Translations under genes and position numbers: made by a program
Notes under the pieces: model-generated
The model's database searches: none
What the model was told of the DNA's origin: nothing
Seen by the model: the letters and a program-made list of their open reading frames with translations, nothing else
NCBI RefSeq assembly: GCF_000194945.1
Contig: NZ_GL878507.1
Location: 435,931 to 499,930 of the forward strand
Length of the DNA: 64,000 bases
DNA from: Streptococcus sanguinis SK1 = NCTC 7863
GTDB taxonomy: Bacteria; Bacillota; Bacilli; Lactobacillales; Streptococcaceae
Direction of reading: 5' to 3'
Shown here: positions 18,417-26,502 of the stretch, piece after piece
Layout: each line of letters opens with the position of its first letter
Numbering within the stretch: the first letter of the stretch is position 1

Positions 18417-18669
18417 GTGGGGATAAAATACGGAACAATGGATAGAGGAAGCTTTAATGGAAAGCATGTTTATAATACATTCCAAGAAGCAAAAACAAAA
18501 TTTTTAGATTTTTTAGCAGACATAGTTATTATTAATCGATACTATGCCAAGGAAGGAATGCCCGTTAACTATCTATCCCCCCCTCTGGGATGATACCACA
18601 GAATAACAAATAGTTCCTTCTTATGATAGAATAAATGAAGCAAGAGTTTATGTATCCCCACTTAAGTAG
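18417..18669 (+). pseudogene. Decayed gene with frameshift and nonsense codon
   Basis: After TAGGAG, a frame from GTG 18417 reads GIKYGTMDRGSFNGK and continues to TGA 18591-18593. A run of seven C at 18577-18583 sits just before the stop. Removing one C continues the frame as LWDDTTE, then one TAA, then QIVPSYDRINEARVYVS ending at TAG 18667-18669. The simplest reading is a single gene of about 80 residues with one frameshift and one nonsense codon. It may be an immunity gene or a toxin tail; the family is unknown. Confidence 0.5.
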
Positions 18670-18702
18670 AAAATGCCTGTCATGTGTTGAATACGTGGAG
18701 GG

Positions 18703-19133
18703 ATGATGGATAAATTATACATAGTGGTTGATGGAATTGAACATCAATACTTTGATTGTGATAGTACAGGATATTATTTGATTTCCTATGATCCTTTATC
18801 AGAGAATAATGGTTATAAATTATTTGATTCAGAGTTGAAACAATATAGAAAATACTTGACAGAAAAACAGGTTGAAAAAAATATAAAATTATAGATCATA
18901 TTTGGTTTAATGAACAAAAATGGGATATTTTTCAACGAAGTGATGATAATTTAGATAAACCCAATTCATGGGTAACGATTGTTTCTGACGATATAGAATT
19001 TTTAAATAGAAATGGACTATGGAAGGAGGAGAATTTAGTTGAAAGTAGGTATGGACATCTGTATTACTGTTCTTTACCAATCGAGGCAGAAAAGTTTTCT
19101 CTAATTCGAACTCGAAAAAATCTCCCTATATAG
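18703..19133 (+). pseudogene. Frameshifted immunity-like gene
   Basis: GTGGAGGG precedes ATG 18703. The first frame gives 63 residues (MMDKLYIVVDGIEHQYFD onward) and stops at TAG 18892-18894. An open second frame starts at the same place (DHIWFNEQKWDIFQ) and runs 79 more codons to TAG 19131-19133. The junction is an A-rich stretch around 18870-18890. Together they would make a protein of about 142 residues, a normal immunity-protein size. I infer a single indel; the family is not recognised. Confidence 0.6.
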
Positions 19134-19159
19134 TCAAGATAGTAAGAAAGTAGTTTATT

Positions 19160-20038
19160 ATGAAATCAGTTAGTTTTACAATAAAAAGCAATCAGTCACT
19201 AAGGATTGGCGAGGTTCTTCAAGCAGATCTTTTTGAATGTTACAGCGTTTCCGCTAAGGATGCAAGATTAAAACCATCTGCAGACTCTCTTATTTCAGAT
19301 TTCCATTCGGTCCAGTTTGGAGTCAAAGAGAAGTCTAGTTTAGGTTTCCGTCTATCCTTTGATGGTCAAGTTTATCAGGTAGCTGTTCCAGATTTAGCGA
19401 CCGTTTCTGATTGGACTGGCGCCTTGCTATTCTTGAAAACCTTACTCGTTATCTTAGATGTAAATGTGTGCGAACACGATGGCGTGGAGTATGATAAAGA
19501 ATCCATTCTTGATTTCCATTTCACGGATACTTTCTTATCAGCTCTTTCAGAATTGACCAAGGAAGTAAAAGTCCATCCTATAGTAGAAGTTATGGGAGTG
19601 AAACGTCCCATTTACATCAATGAACTCTACCTAGGGCAGATTATCCATGTTCCAGAAGAGCAACTTTTGAATAGCTATGACCAGCGTTTGCGCTTTACCC
19701 AACAGCTGAATGCTTATTACTCTGAGCAACAAGTTTTTAAAGTAGAGCAGGATGGTGAGGATATCATCATTCCTGTCAACTATCTAAATAGTGAAGGACG
19801 AACAATCTTACCATCTCATCCAGAGCTAGAACCTCAATATTTGCAACAGTATCGAGGAAGTAAGGTTGCAGTTGCACGACTATTTATCATGACAGCCGAT
19901 GGAGAAAAACTAGCCGAAGTTCCTTATCGACAATTCTTAGAGTCGTTGACCGAGGGTATCTATATGTTGGATGCCAAATATGTTCTTGTTGACCCGATTT
20001 CTCCTGAAACTTTAAAGCAGATACTAGCCAGAATTTAA
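19160..20038 (+). CDS. DUF4299-like protein
   Basis: This 292-residue cytoplasmic protein begins MKSVSFTIKSNQSLRIGE and resembles the streptococcal DUF4299 family, which has no assigned function. It has no signal peptide or membrane span, and alternates beta-rich stretches with short helices. AAGATAGTAAGAAAG before the ATG is a poor ribosome binding site. Its base composition is closer to the core genome than that of the immunity genes around it. In other streptococci such genes also occur among immunity clusters, from general memory; a role here is unknown. Confidence 0.65.
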   Translation: MKSVSFTIKSNQSLRIGEVLQADLFECYSVSAKDARLKPSADSLISDFHSVQFGVKEKSSLGFRLSFDGQVYQVAVPDLATVSDWTGALLFLKTLLVILDVNVCEHDGVEYDKESILDFHFTDTFLSALSELTKEVKVHPIVEVMGVKRPIYINELYLGQIIHVPEEQLLNSYDQRLRFTQQLNAYYSEQQVFKVEQDGEDIIIPVNYLNSEGRTILPSHPELEPQYLQQYRGSKVAVARLFIMTADGEKLAEVPYRQFLESLTEGIYMLDAKYVLVDPISPETLKQILARI

Positions 20039-20125
20039 AAAGTCGTATAAAAATATCTTTTGAGAAATCTTCTTTGATATGATTTTACATTCCGACAAAT
20101 ATGTTCTATCAGCCTGAAAAATCAG

Positions 20126-20167
20126 ACAAGTTTAGAGATTTTTAGAATTAACCAATGGAGTAAATAA
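20126..20167 (+). pseudogene. Toxin 3'-end scrap before duplicated unit A
   Basis: The bases just before the gene at 20168 can be read as EIFRINQWSK followed by TAA. They match the end of the longer toxin-tail remnant at 21418-21588 (GIFRINQWGK, TAA), with 30 of 34 bases identical in the last stretch. The rest of this copy is lost. Confidence 0.55.
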
Positions 20168-20722
20168 ATGAAGAAATTTGAAATACCAGAGCCTAAAGAT
20201 TATCAAAATTTTGTCAAACATTACTTAGAAGTGATGAGGGAAGGAAAAGAAGCTCAGGCTTTTCTAGGAACAGAAGTTAAGTATCGTTTTCGACAACGAG
20301 ATTCTTATGAACTTGATAGTACAGATATTGGGGTATTAATGGAATATTGCTTATATCCTTTGTATGTGGAAGGTGATAGGGATATAGCGCGCAGAACCTT
20401 TGCTATCTTGAAAGATTTTAGCTTATCGGTTGACTTAGTCAAATTAGATAAGGTAACTGATTATATTTTTATTCAAAATAGGCGTTTAAGAAGATATACT
20501 AGTCTTCCCTTTATCATTGAAACAGATGAATTAGTTAAAAATATTATAGAAAGCATTTCAAAATTATCAGATGGACAGAAGAAAGATTGGTTATACCAAG
20601 GGCTGTGTAATGCATTGGAGTGTGATCCAGTATACAGGAAGTGTGATGAAGAAAAGGTGGAGAAGATTCTCAAGGAATTTAAGGAAAAATACTACAATCC
20701 ACCAAAGGTAGTAGAATTGTAG
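20168..20722 (+). CDS. Immunity-like protein, tandem unit A gene 1
   Basis: This 184-residue helical protein is a paralogue of the gene at 21589. Shared blocks include HYLEVMREGKEA near residue 15, DIARRTFAILK/DIERRTFEILK near 78 and KEFKEKYYNPPKVVE at the C-terminus. I do not recognise a named family. It follows directly on a scrap of toxin 3' end, the position of a cognate immunity gene. ATGGAGTAAATAA serves as ribosome binding site and also includes the stop of the toxin frame. Confidence 0.75.
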   Translation: MKKFEIPEPKDYQNFVKHYLEVMREGKEAQAFLGTEVKYRFRQRDSYELDSTDIGVLMEYCLYPLYVEGDRDIARRTFAILKDFSLSVDLVKLDKVTDYIFIQNRRLRRYTSLPFIIETDELVKNIIESISKLSDGQKKDWLYQGLCNALECDPVYRKCDEEKVEKILKEFKEKYYNPPKVVEL

Positions 20723-20762
20723 GAAATTAAATTAAGGATGTAGGGAGGATGGAGGAATTTTG

Positions 20763-21338
20763 ATGGCAAAACAGGAATTATTAGACTTTTTAAAATTTAA
20801 TAGAAATAAGCCTAGATATTATACCGCATACTTAAATAAAAAAGTTTTGGAGCAGTTTGCGATAGGGTATTATCAGGATTTAAGTGCAAATAGATTTATA
20901 GTGTATGAGGTGACTGAACGTCAACAGTTACATGAAAAAGCTAGTTTTGAAAGAGAAAAGGATGCTATTAAAGAGATTTATGAGATTGTAAAATATAGAT
21001 GTAGGATTAAAAGTATACCTATTCAGTTAGATGTTTCAGAAATTGATGCAATCGGAACAAGTGATAAAGACTTGGAACTTTTATTAATAGATGGCAATCT
21101 TTGGCTTCCAGATACCGAAGAAGAACATCTTTTGAAACTTCAAGAAAAACTCAATAACTATATCTACTTCCTCGAAAGCAAGCAGTATGTAGAACGATAC
21201 GGCGATAACTTTGATAAAAAAGTCATTCATATCACATTCCAGTATTCTCCATCTGACAACGGTCTAGCCTTTTTAGCAGTTGTACAGAAGACATTACAGA
21301 ATACAGATATGAGTTTAAAGGTAGAATTGCCGGAGTAA
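20763..21338 (+). CDS. Imm59-like domain fused to DUF6572, tandem unit A gene 2
   Basis: This 191-residue protein has an N-terminal domain of about 90 residues resembling Imm59 immunity proteins (KQELLDFLKFN, FIVYEVTERQQ, EKDAIKEIYEIVK). A DUF6572 domain starts at about residue 98 (EIDAIGTSDKDLELLL). The C-terminal 190 bases are nearly identical to those of the gene at 15517 although the N-terminal domains are unrelated, so the gene is a module swap. GGAGGAATTTTG precedes ATG 20763. A terminator follows at once. Confidence 0.75.
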   Translation: MAKQELLDFLKFNRNKPRYYTAYLNKKVLEQFAIGYYQDLSANRFIVYEVTERQQLHEKASFEREKDAIKEIYEIVKYRCRIKSIPIQLDVSEIDAIGTSDKDLELLLIDGNLWLPDTEEEHLLKLQEKLNNYIYFLESKQYVERYGDNFDKKVIHITFQYSPSDNGLAFLAVVQKTLQNTDMSLKVELPE

Positions 21339-21339
21339 T

Positions 21340-21366
21340 AAAGAGAGCGAATTCGCTCTCTTTTTT
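21340..21366 (+). terminator. Terminator after tandem unit A
   Basis: AAAGAGAGCGAA (21340-21351) and TTCGCTCTCTTT (21352-21363) form a perfect 24-base palindrome followed by TTT. It resembles the terminator at 16180-16209. Confidence 0.85.
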
Positions 21367-21368
21367 GT

Positions 21369-21377
21369 GGTATAATT
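21369..21377 (+). promoter_or_regulatory. Extended -10 element before unit B
   Basis: TGGTATAAT with no strong -35; the -35 region overlaps the unit A terminator. It would transcribe the toxin-tail remnant and unit B. Confidence 0.5.
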
Positions 21378-21417
21378 GGACTAGGTTATTAAGACTTTTT
21401 TAAACAGGTAAAAATAG

Positions 21418-21588
21418 CGAACTGCATGTGCCGTCATTGACACAACAGGACATTCATACGACAAATTTTTATCTGCGATTGAACGTCAAGGCTATTATGA
21501 AATCAAAAATCCACGTGTCTATAAGCCTGGCACTAATGAAATTGTTCAAGTTGAGGGGATTTTCAGAATAAATCAATGGGGTAAATAA
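21418..21588 (+). pseudogene. C-terminal remnant of a polymorphic toxin
   Basis: A frame open from CGA 21418 after TAG 21415-21417 encodes about 56 residues without a start codon or ribosome binding site, including ACAVIDTTGHSYDKFLS, YEIKNPRVYKPGTNE and the end IFRINQWGK before TAA 21586-21588. The stop touches the ATG of the next gene. This is the structure of a toxin 3' end next to its immunity gene. The family was not identified. Confidence 0.6.
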
Positions 21589-22143
21589 ATGCAGACTTAT
21601 AAATTGAAAAATAAAGAAAATTATAAACACTTTGCCAAACATTATCTAGAAGTGATGAGGGAAGGAAAAGAAGCCGAAGCTTTTCTTGGAAAGGATATTA
21701 GGTATCGTTTTCAACAACGAAACTCAATGATAACAGAATACACTGATATTCAGGTGTTGCTGGAATATTGTTTATTCCCTCTATATGTAGGAGGTGATAA
21801 GGATATCGAGAGAAGGACCTTTGAGATATTAAAAGAGCTTTCTTTAAGTATTGATGAAAAGAAAATATGGCAAGTTACAGAATATTTATTGCTTCAAGAT
21901 TTCATTCTGGCGGAATATAAACCCCTTCCTTTTGAAATTGATACAAGAAAATTAGTTCCTCTTATACTCGATACAATAGAAAAACTTCCTAACGAGTTAA
22001 AAACTAGTGGATATTATAGTCGATTAATTGGAAATATTAAATCAATTCCTTCTTTCAAGTCTTATGATATGAAAAAGGTAAAGAAGATTCTTAAGGAATT
22101 CAAGGAAAAATACTACAATCCACCTAAAGTGGTAGAACAATAG
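21589..22143 (+). CDS. Immunity-like protein, tandem unit B gene 1
   Basis: This 184-residue protein is the duplicate of the gene at 20168, with the same length and the same C-terminal KEFKEKYYNPPKVVE. The central region has diverged (LSIDEKKIWQVTEYLLLQD against LSVDLVKLDKVTDYIFIQN), as expected for immunity paralogues adapting to different toxin variants. It starts one base after the stop of a toxin-tail remnant, with GGGGTAAATAA as a weak ribosome binding site. Translation may be coupled to the remnant. Confidence 0.75.
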   Translation: MQTYKLKNKENYKHFAKHYLEVMREGKEAEAFLGKDIRYRFQQRNSMITEYTDIQVLLEYCLFPLYVGGDKDIERRTFEILKELSLSIDEKKIWQVTEYLLLQDFILAEYKPLPFEIDTRKLVPLILDTIEKLPNELKTSGYYSRLIGNIKSIPSFKSYDMKKVKKILKEFKEKYYNPPKVVEQ

Positions 22144-22183
22144 CAAGCGTCATGGTGGATGTGAGAGTTGTAGAGAATTTTAA

Positions 22184-22471
22184 ATGACTAAACAAGAACT
22201 AATAAATTTTATTAATAAACATAAAGATAAAATAGGGGCATTTCATATTGCGCTTGATGAACGATTTGAAGGTCAATTTACTTTGGGATACTATTATGAT
22301 GATAAGTCTAGGAAGTATAAAGTTTATGAAGTTAATGAACGTCAATGTATCTGGATTAGAGATGAATTTAAAAATGAAAATGATGCAATAGAGCGACTTT
22401 TTCGTTTGATAAAAACAACTTTTTGGATAAAAGAAACTCCAATTCTGTCAGACGTTTCAGAAAATGATTGA
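22184..22471 (+). pseudogene. Truncated Imm59-like gene, tandem unit B gene 2
   Basis: The 95-residue product matches the N-terminal domain of the unit A gene at 20763 (KQELINFINKHKDK, YKVYEVNERQ, ENDAIERLFRLIK) and stops exactly where the DUF6572 part should begin (LSDVSEND, stop, against LDVSEIDAIG). Downstream DNA up to about 22500 still resembles the lost continuation. The Imm59-like domain itself is complete, so the product could still act. Confidence 0.6.
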
Positions 22472-22535
22472 TTAGAAACAGTGATATATTTTTCATTGGG
22501 CTTACTTATATGAAGGGGAAAAGGTGTATTACTAA

Positions 22536-23180
22536 ATGAATCAAATAAAAGCAAATGGATTTATCATAACTGAAGAAGGCGGAAATTATACTATGTCCTG
22601 GATGTCAGGAGGTTTTCAAGATAAAGAAGTAAGTTATCCAGTAAGCAAGTAATTAGTAGACAAAGCTTTAAAGTCTGAACAGGATGCTTATGAAGTTGAA
22701 CTGTTCTTAGAAACCGGAGAATGGGTGACTAAGGAAAGCAACGAAGCGGCTAGACAGAATTATTTTAGGGATTCACCTATTCGTATTTTAGTAAATCCGT
22801 CGTCTATTAAACGGCTGTTTTCTGAACGAGAATTTATTGAGTTGCTACAAGAAGCCATTTCTTCTGAATTAAAGCCAACAGAGCTTGATTCTATTGGAAT
22901 AATTGATAATCATTTGGAGCTTCTCCTAGTGTATCCAGTTGACTGGCAGGAAGAAATAGAGGCAGTCCATCTAGAAATTCTTCAAGAAAAACTCAATAAT
23001 TATATCTACTTCCTCGAAAGCAAGCAGTATGTGGCACGATACGGCGATAGCTTTGATAAAAAAGTCATTCATATCACATTCCAGTATTCCCCATCTGACA
23101 ACGGTTTGGCCTTTCTCGCAGCTGTTCAGAAAGTGTTACAACCTACAGATATGAGCTTGAAGGTAGAATTGCCAGAGTGA
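22536..23180 (+). pseudogene. Island-module/DUF6572 fusion with a nonsense codon
   Basis: From ATG 22536 the frame is open to 23180 except for one TAA at 22650-22652. The segment before and after it matches the second module of the gene at 14969 (SYPVSK, stop, LVDKA against RYPITKELMDKA), so the stop replaces a GAA Glu codon by one base change. The C-terminal part is a DUF6572 domain whose last 190 bases match those at 15517 and 20763. An internal start at 22725 (GTG) could still yield the DUF6572 half of 151 residues, but no good ribosome binding site is seen. Confidence 0.7.
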
Positions 23181-23184
23181 GAAA

Positions 23185-23219
23185 AAACCACAGAAATCCC
23201 TCGTGATCTTCTGTGGTTT
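23185..23219. terminator. Bidirectional terminator at the right edge of the island
   Basis: AAACCACAGAA (23185-23195) pairs with TTCTGTGGTTT (23209-23219), with A and T tracts outside. It serves both the island and the convergent pepT. Confidence 0.85.
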
Positions 23220-23224
23220 CGTTT

Positions 23225-24448
23225 TTAATCTTGATAGGAAACAATGCCGATGATGGTATCGACAGCGCGTTCCATGGTTTCTAGGCTGACATACTCAAAG
23301 CGTCCGTGCATGTTCTCGCCGCCGGCAAAGAGGTTGGGAGTCGGGATGCCCATAAAGGAAATTTTAGAGCCGTCAGTTCCGCCACGGATAGGCTCGATGA
23401 TAGGCTCAATGTCCAGACTTTCCATGACTGCTTTGGCGATATGGATAGGTGTCATGTCCTTTTCAATGACCTGCTTCATGTTGTAATACTGGTCTTTGAG
23501 GGTTAGGATAACTCGCTCGCTGCCCAACTCTTGGTTCATCTTGTCAGCAATAGCCTGCATAGCAGCTTTGCGATTTTCAAAAGCCTCTGTCTCAAAGTCG
23601 CGGATAATGTAGCTAGCTTGAGCTTCTTCGACAGTACCGGTCAGGTTCATCAGGTGGTAGAAGCCTTGGTAGCCTTCAGTCTTCTCTGGTCGGTCGGCTT
23701 CTGGCAGCTGGTTGTGGAAGTCAATAGCCAGCTGGAGAGCATTGACCATCTGGTCTTTAGCAGTTCCTGGATGGACATTGCGGCCTTGGAAGGTCAGTTC
23801 TGCTCCAGCAGCGCTAAAGGTTTCGTACTGGAGTTCTCCTAGAGGGCCGCCGTCTACTGTGTAGGCAAAGTCCACATCGAAGTCTTCAGCGTCAAACTTA
23901 TCAGCCCCGATACCGATTTCCTCGTCTGGTCCAAAGCCAACTCGGATTTCTCCGTGCTTGATTTCTGGATGGGCAGACAGGTATTCGATAGCAGTCATGA
24001 TTTCAGCAATACCTGACTTGTCGTCTGCTCCCAAAAGAGTGGTTCCGTCAGTCGTAATTAAGGTTTGGCCCTTGTATTTATGGAGACTGGCAAAGTCCGC
24101 AGGATCTAAGTTAAAGCCAGATTGCCCCAGCGGAATCACACCGCCGTCATAATTCTCGATGACCTGTGGCTGGATGTTTTCTGCGTTGAAGTCCGCCGTA
24201 TCCATGTGGGAAATAAAGCCAATCTTGCGGGTAAAGCTTGGGTCATTGGCTGGCAGAGTTCCAATCGCAAAGCCGTTGGGCAGGTAGTAGACATTTTCCA
24301 AGCCAACCCGCTTCATTTCAGGAATGAGGACATTGTTGGCAAAGTCCACCTGACTCTGGGTGCTGGGTGTAGTTGTAGATGTCTCGTCTGAGCGCGTGTT
24401 GACCTTGACATACGTCAGGAAACGATCTAAAAGATTAGGATATTTCAT
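23225..24448 (-). CDS. pepT: Peptidase T (tripeptide aminopeptidase)
   Basis: This 407-residue M20 metallopeptidase removes the N-terminal residue from tripeptides in the cytoplasm. The two-zinc centre motifs are in place: [29 protein letters not shown] and TVDGGPLGE, with [12 protein letters not shown] near the C-terminus. Length matches PepT. The ATG follows GAAAAAGGAGC on the minus strand. It is a core gene and marks the end of the accessory island. Confidence 0.96.
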   Translation of the reverse strand: MKYPNLLDRFLTYVKVNTRSDETSTTTPSTQSQVDFANNVLIPEMKRVGLENVYYLPNGFAIGTLPANDPSFTRKIGFISHMDTADFNAENIQPQVIENYDGGVIPLGQSGFNLDPADFASLHKYKGQTLITTDGTTLLGADDKSGIAEIMTAIEYLSAHPEIKHGEIRVGFGPDEEIGIGADKFDAEDFDVDFAYTVDGGPLGELQYETFSAAGAELTFQGRNVHPGTAKDQMVNALQLAIDFHNQLPEADRPEKTEGYQGFYHLMNLTGTVEEAQASYIIRDFETEAFENRKAAMQAIADKMNQELGSERVILTLKDQYYNMKQVIEKDMTPIHIAKAVMESLDIEPIIEPIRGGTDGSKISFMGIPTPNLFAGGENMHGRFEYVSLETMERAVDTIIGIVSYQD

Positions 24449-24551
24449 AAATGCTCCTTTTTCATTTCATTTAAATCTATTTTAGCATATTCAGGGGAGA
24501 GTGAGAAATGTTTTTCGTTTCTTGAGGGCAAAGGTAAAATCTAGCAATTAG

Positions 24552-24586
24552 TTTTATATCTTGTCAAAATCTGGTAAACTATATCT
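24552..24586 (+). promoter_or_regulatory. Promoter placed for a leaderless start
   Basis: TGGTAAACT has its -10 TAAACT at 24575-24580; a weak -35 TTTTAT lies at 24552-24557. Only six bases separate the -10 from the ATG of the next gene and no ribosome binding site is seen, so transcription should begin at or next to the ATG. Confidence 0.45.
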
Positions 24587-25357
24587 ATGCAAATTGAAAA
24601 AACAATCAACAAAGCTGTGATTTTGGGGGCTTCGGGAGGTATAGGTCGTCAGCTGGCTAGAGAACTGGCTACAAGGACAAACCAGCTTGTTTTGGTTGGC
24701 AGAGATAAAGCAAAACTCACTCAACTGCAAGAGGACTTGTCTGGAGTCAAGGCCAAGCTTTCCTACAGAGTATTGGATTTGCTGGATACGGCTGCGGTAG
24801 ACGATTTTGCTCAGCAGCTAGAGGCAGATTTACTGATTAATTGCTGCGGTCTGGCTAATTTTGGTCCAGCGCTATCTCTTTCAGAAGCTGCTGAAAATGC
24901 CCTCTGGCAGGTCAATTACCAAGCGCCGATTCGACTGATCAAGCAAGTTGCGGAGCGCAATCGCAAGATAAGACTTGTCCAACTTTCCTCTCTGGCAGCG
25001 CTTTGTCCCCATCCTTATTTGGCAGCTTACAGCTCCAGTAAGGCCGCTTTGCAGACCTACTGTCTAGCCTTGCAAGAAGAGCTGCGCCTCAAAGGCTCTC
25101 AAATGACAGTTTGTCTTTATATACTGGGACCGGTTCGGACTGCCATCTTTCCTCCAGAGCTGCAGTATGCTTTAGGTGGTCGTCAGTTGCAGATGAGCCC
25201 GGAGATAGCAGCACGACGCATCATCAGACTCCTTCAGCAAGACCGTTCCTATGCTATAGTGGGCAAGAGATATCGACTATTGGCTTGGCTCATGAGACTA
25301 CTTCCGCAAAGATGGATTATCCGTTTGATTGGCGCATATCTACGAAAGGGGCTTTGA
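24587..25357 (+). CDS. Short-chain dehydrogenase/reductase
   Basis: This 256-residue protein is a classical SDR with the NAD(P)-binding motif GASGGIG at residues 14-20, an NCCG in place of NNAG, an active-site Ser region QLSSLAAL and the catalytic YSSSK. The last 40 residues are basic and partly hydrophobic. It heads a four-gene run in which each gene abuts or overlaps the next, ending in two glycosyltransferases, so it may reduce a lipid or sugar-lipid intermediate; the substrate is not known. Confidence 0.85.
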   Translation: MQIEKTINKAVILGASGGIGRQLARELATRTNQLVLVGRDKAKLTQLQEDLSGVKAKLSYRVLDLLDTAAVDDFAQQLEADLLINCCGLANFGPALSLSEAAENALWQVNYQAPIRLIKQVAERNRKIRLVQLSSLAALCPHPYLAAYSSSKAALQTYCLALQEELRLKGSQMTVCLYILGPVRTAIFPPELQYALGGRQLQMSPEIAARRIIRLLQQDRSYAIVGKRYRLLAWLMRLLPQRWIIRLIGAYLRKGL

Positions 25358-25359
25358 AC

Positions 25360-26502
25360 ATGAAATTTATTTTTTCCCTGCTGACATCTGCTTACCTGCT
25401 TCTCTTTATCTTGCGTTGGCTCTTGTCTTTGGCTTATTTGAAAAAAGGGCAGAGCTCTTCATCAGACTTTCAAGAGGAGCTTTATACGGTGGTTCAGCCC
25501 ATCCTATCTGGTGATCCTCGTTTGGAAAATGATTTATTAGCCAATCTCCAACAGACTGAAGCAGTTGAGTTTTACTGGCTGATTGATCAGTCTGACCCAG
25601 AGGCGCAGCGAGTGGCTGACAAGATTTGTCAAAATCCTTCTTATGCCCAGCGCATTCGCATTTTTCTCATGGAGGATGTCCCCCAGGGGATTAATCCTAA
25701 GAGTTATAAGATTGAGCAGATTATAGATGAGCTGACTCGACCTTATCTGATTGTTCTCGATGACGATAGTGTCATTGATTTTTCAAAAATGGGAGAATTG
25801 ACAGATTATCTAGGTGAGAATGTTATTTTGACAGGCATTCCCTACAATCAAGAGCGAAGTAATTTCTGGTCTAAGCTAGTAGCGGCTTTTGTCAATGGCA
25901 ATTCTTTCATTACCTATTTTACCATGGCAGAAGTCAAAGCTAACCACTCGATTAATGGAATGTTCTACATCCTGCCACTTGAACTAGCTAGGGAGCAGAA
26001 GCTCTTCAGTGCTATTAAAGACTATCTATGTGATGATTTAGCTGTAGCGGATTTTCTGCGCAGCAAGGGAGTGGAGATTATCCAGACGCGGGTGACTTGT
26101 AATGTCCGGACTACCATCAAGGATGCCAAGCAATATCTGCTGCAAATGAAGCGTTGGCTGCTTTTTAGCTCTATCTATCTGAAGGAGCACTTGGACTGGA
26201 AAGTTATTTTTTTAATTGCTCTGCCTAGTTTCCTGCCCCTTCCTGCCTTGCTCATTAGTTTCTTTCTTGGCTGGCCTTTTGTGCTGCTGGCTTTGCTTTT
26301 GCTATTGGTCAAGGCGGTTTGGATGCTGGCTTATCGTCGCCTTATCCTAACTGCTCGGCCGCATCCTGATGAGGTGTTTTACGAGGTGCTGAATGACTTA
26401 CTCTTGCCTTGGCTTTTCCTCTATGTCTTGCTCAGTCCGCGGGTGATTAACTGGCGGGGAAGGAAGATTCGAGTGACGGATGGGAAAATCCGCTATGAGT
26501 AA
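25360..26502 (+). CDS. Membrane glycosyltransferase (GT2/GT21-like)
   Basis: This 380-residue protein has one N-terminal membrane span, a cytoplasmic catalytic domain and two to three C-terminal spans around residues 285-365. The catalytic domain carries YLIVLDDDSVID, the later acidic block LCDDLAVADFL and QMKRWLLF, the (Q/R)xxRW motif. This arrangement is typical of ceramide-glucosyltransferase-like and other lipid-linked family 2 enzymes. The ATG at 25360 lies two bases after the SDR stop and follows GAAAGGGGC. The acceptor is probably a membrane lipid; that is inference. Confidence 0.82.
   Translation: MKFIFSLLTSAYLLLFILRWLLSLAYLKKGQSSSSDFQEELYTVVQPILSGDPRLENDLLANLQQTEAVEFYWLIDQSDPEAQRVADKICQNPSYAQRIRIFLMEDVPQGINPKSYKIEQIIDELTRPYLIVLDDDSVIDFSKMGELTDYLGENVILTGIPYNQERSNFWSKLVAAFVNGNSFITYFTMAEVKANHSINGMFYILPLELAREQKLFSAIKDYLCDDLAVADFLRSKGVEIIQTRVTCNVRTTIKDAKQYLLQMKRWLLFSSIYLKEHLDWKVIFLIALPSFLPLPALLISFFLGWPFVLLALLLLLVKAVWMLAYRRLILTARPHPDEVFYEVLNDLLLPWLFLYVLLSPRVINWRGRKIRVTDGKIRYE

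Noticed and set aside
11163..23180. Island considered as a prophage or integrative element
   Set aside because: No integrase, recombinase, tail, replication or conjugation gene and no tRNA attachment site or flanking direct repeat was seen.
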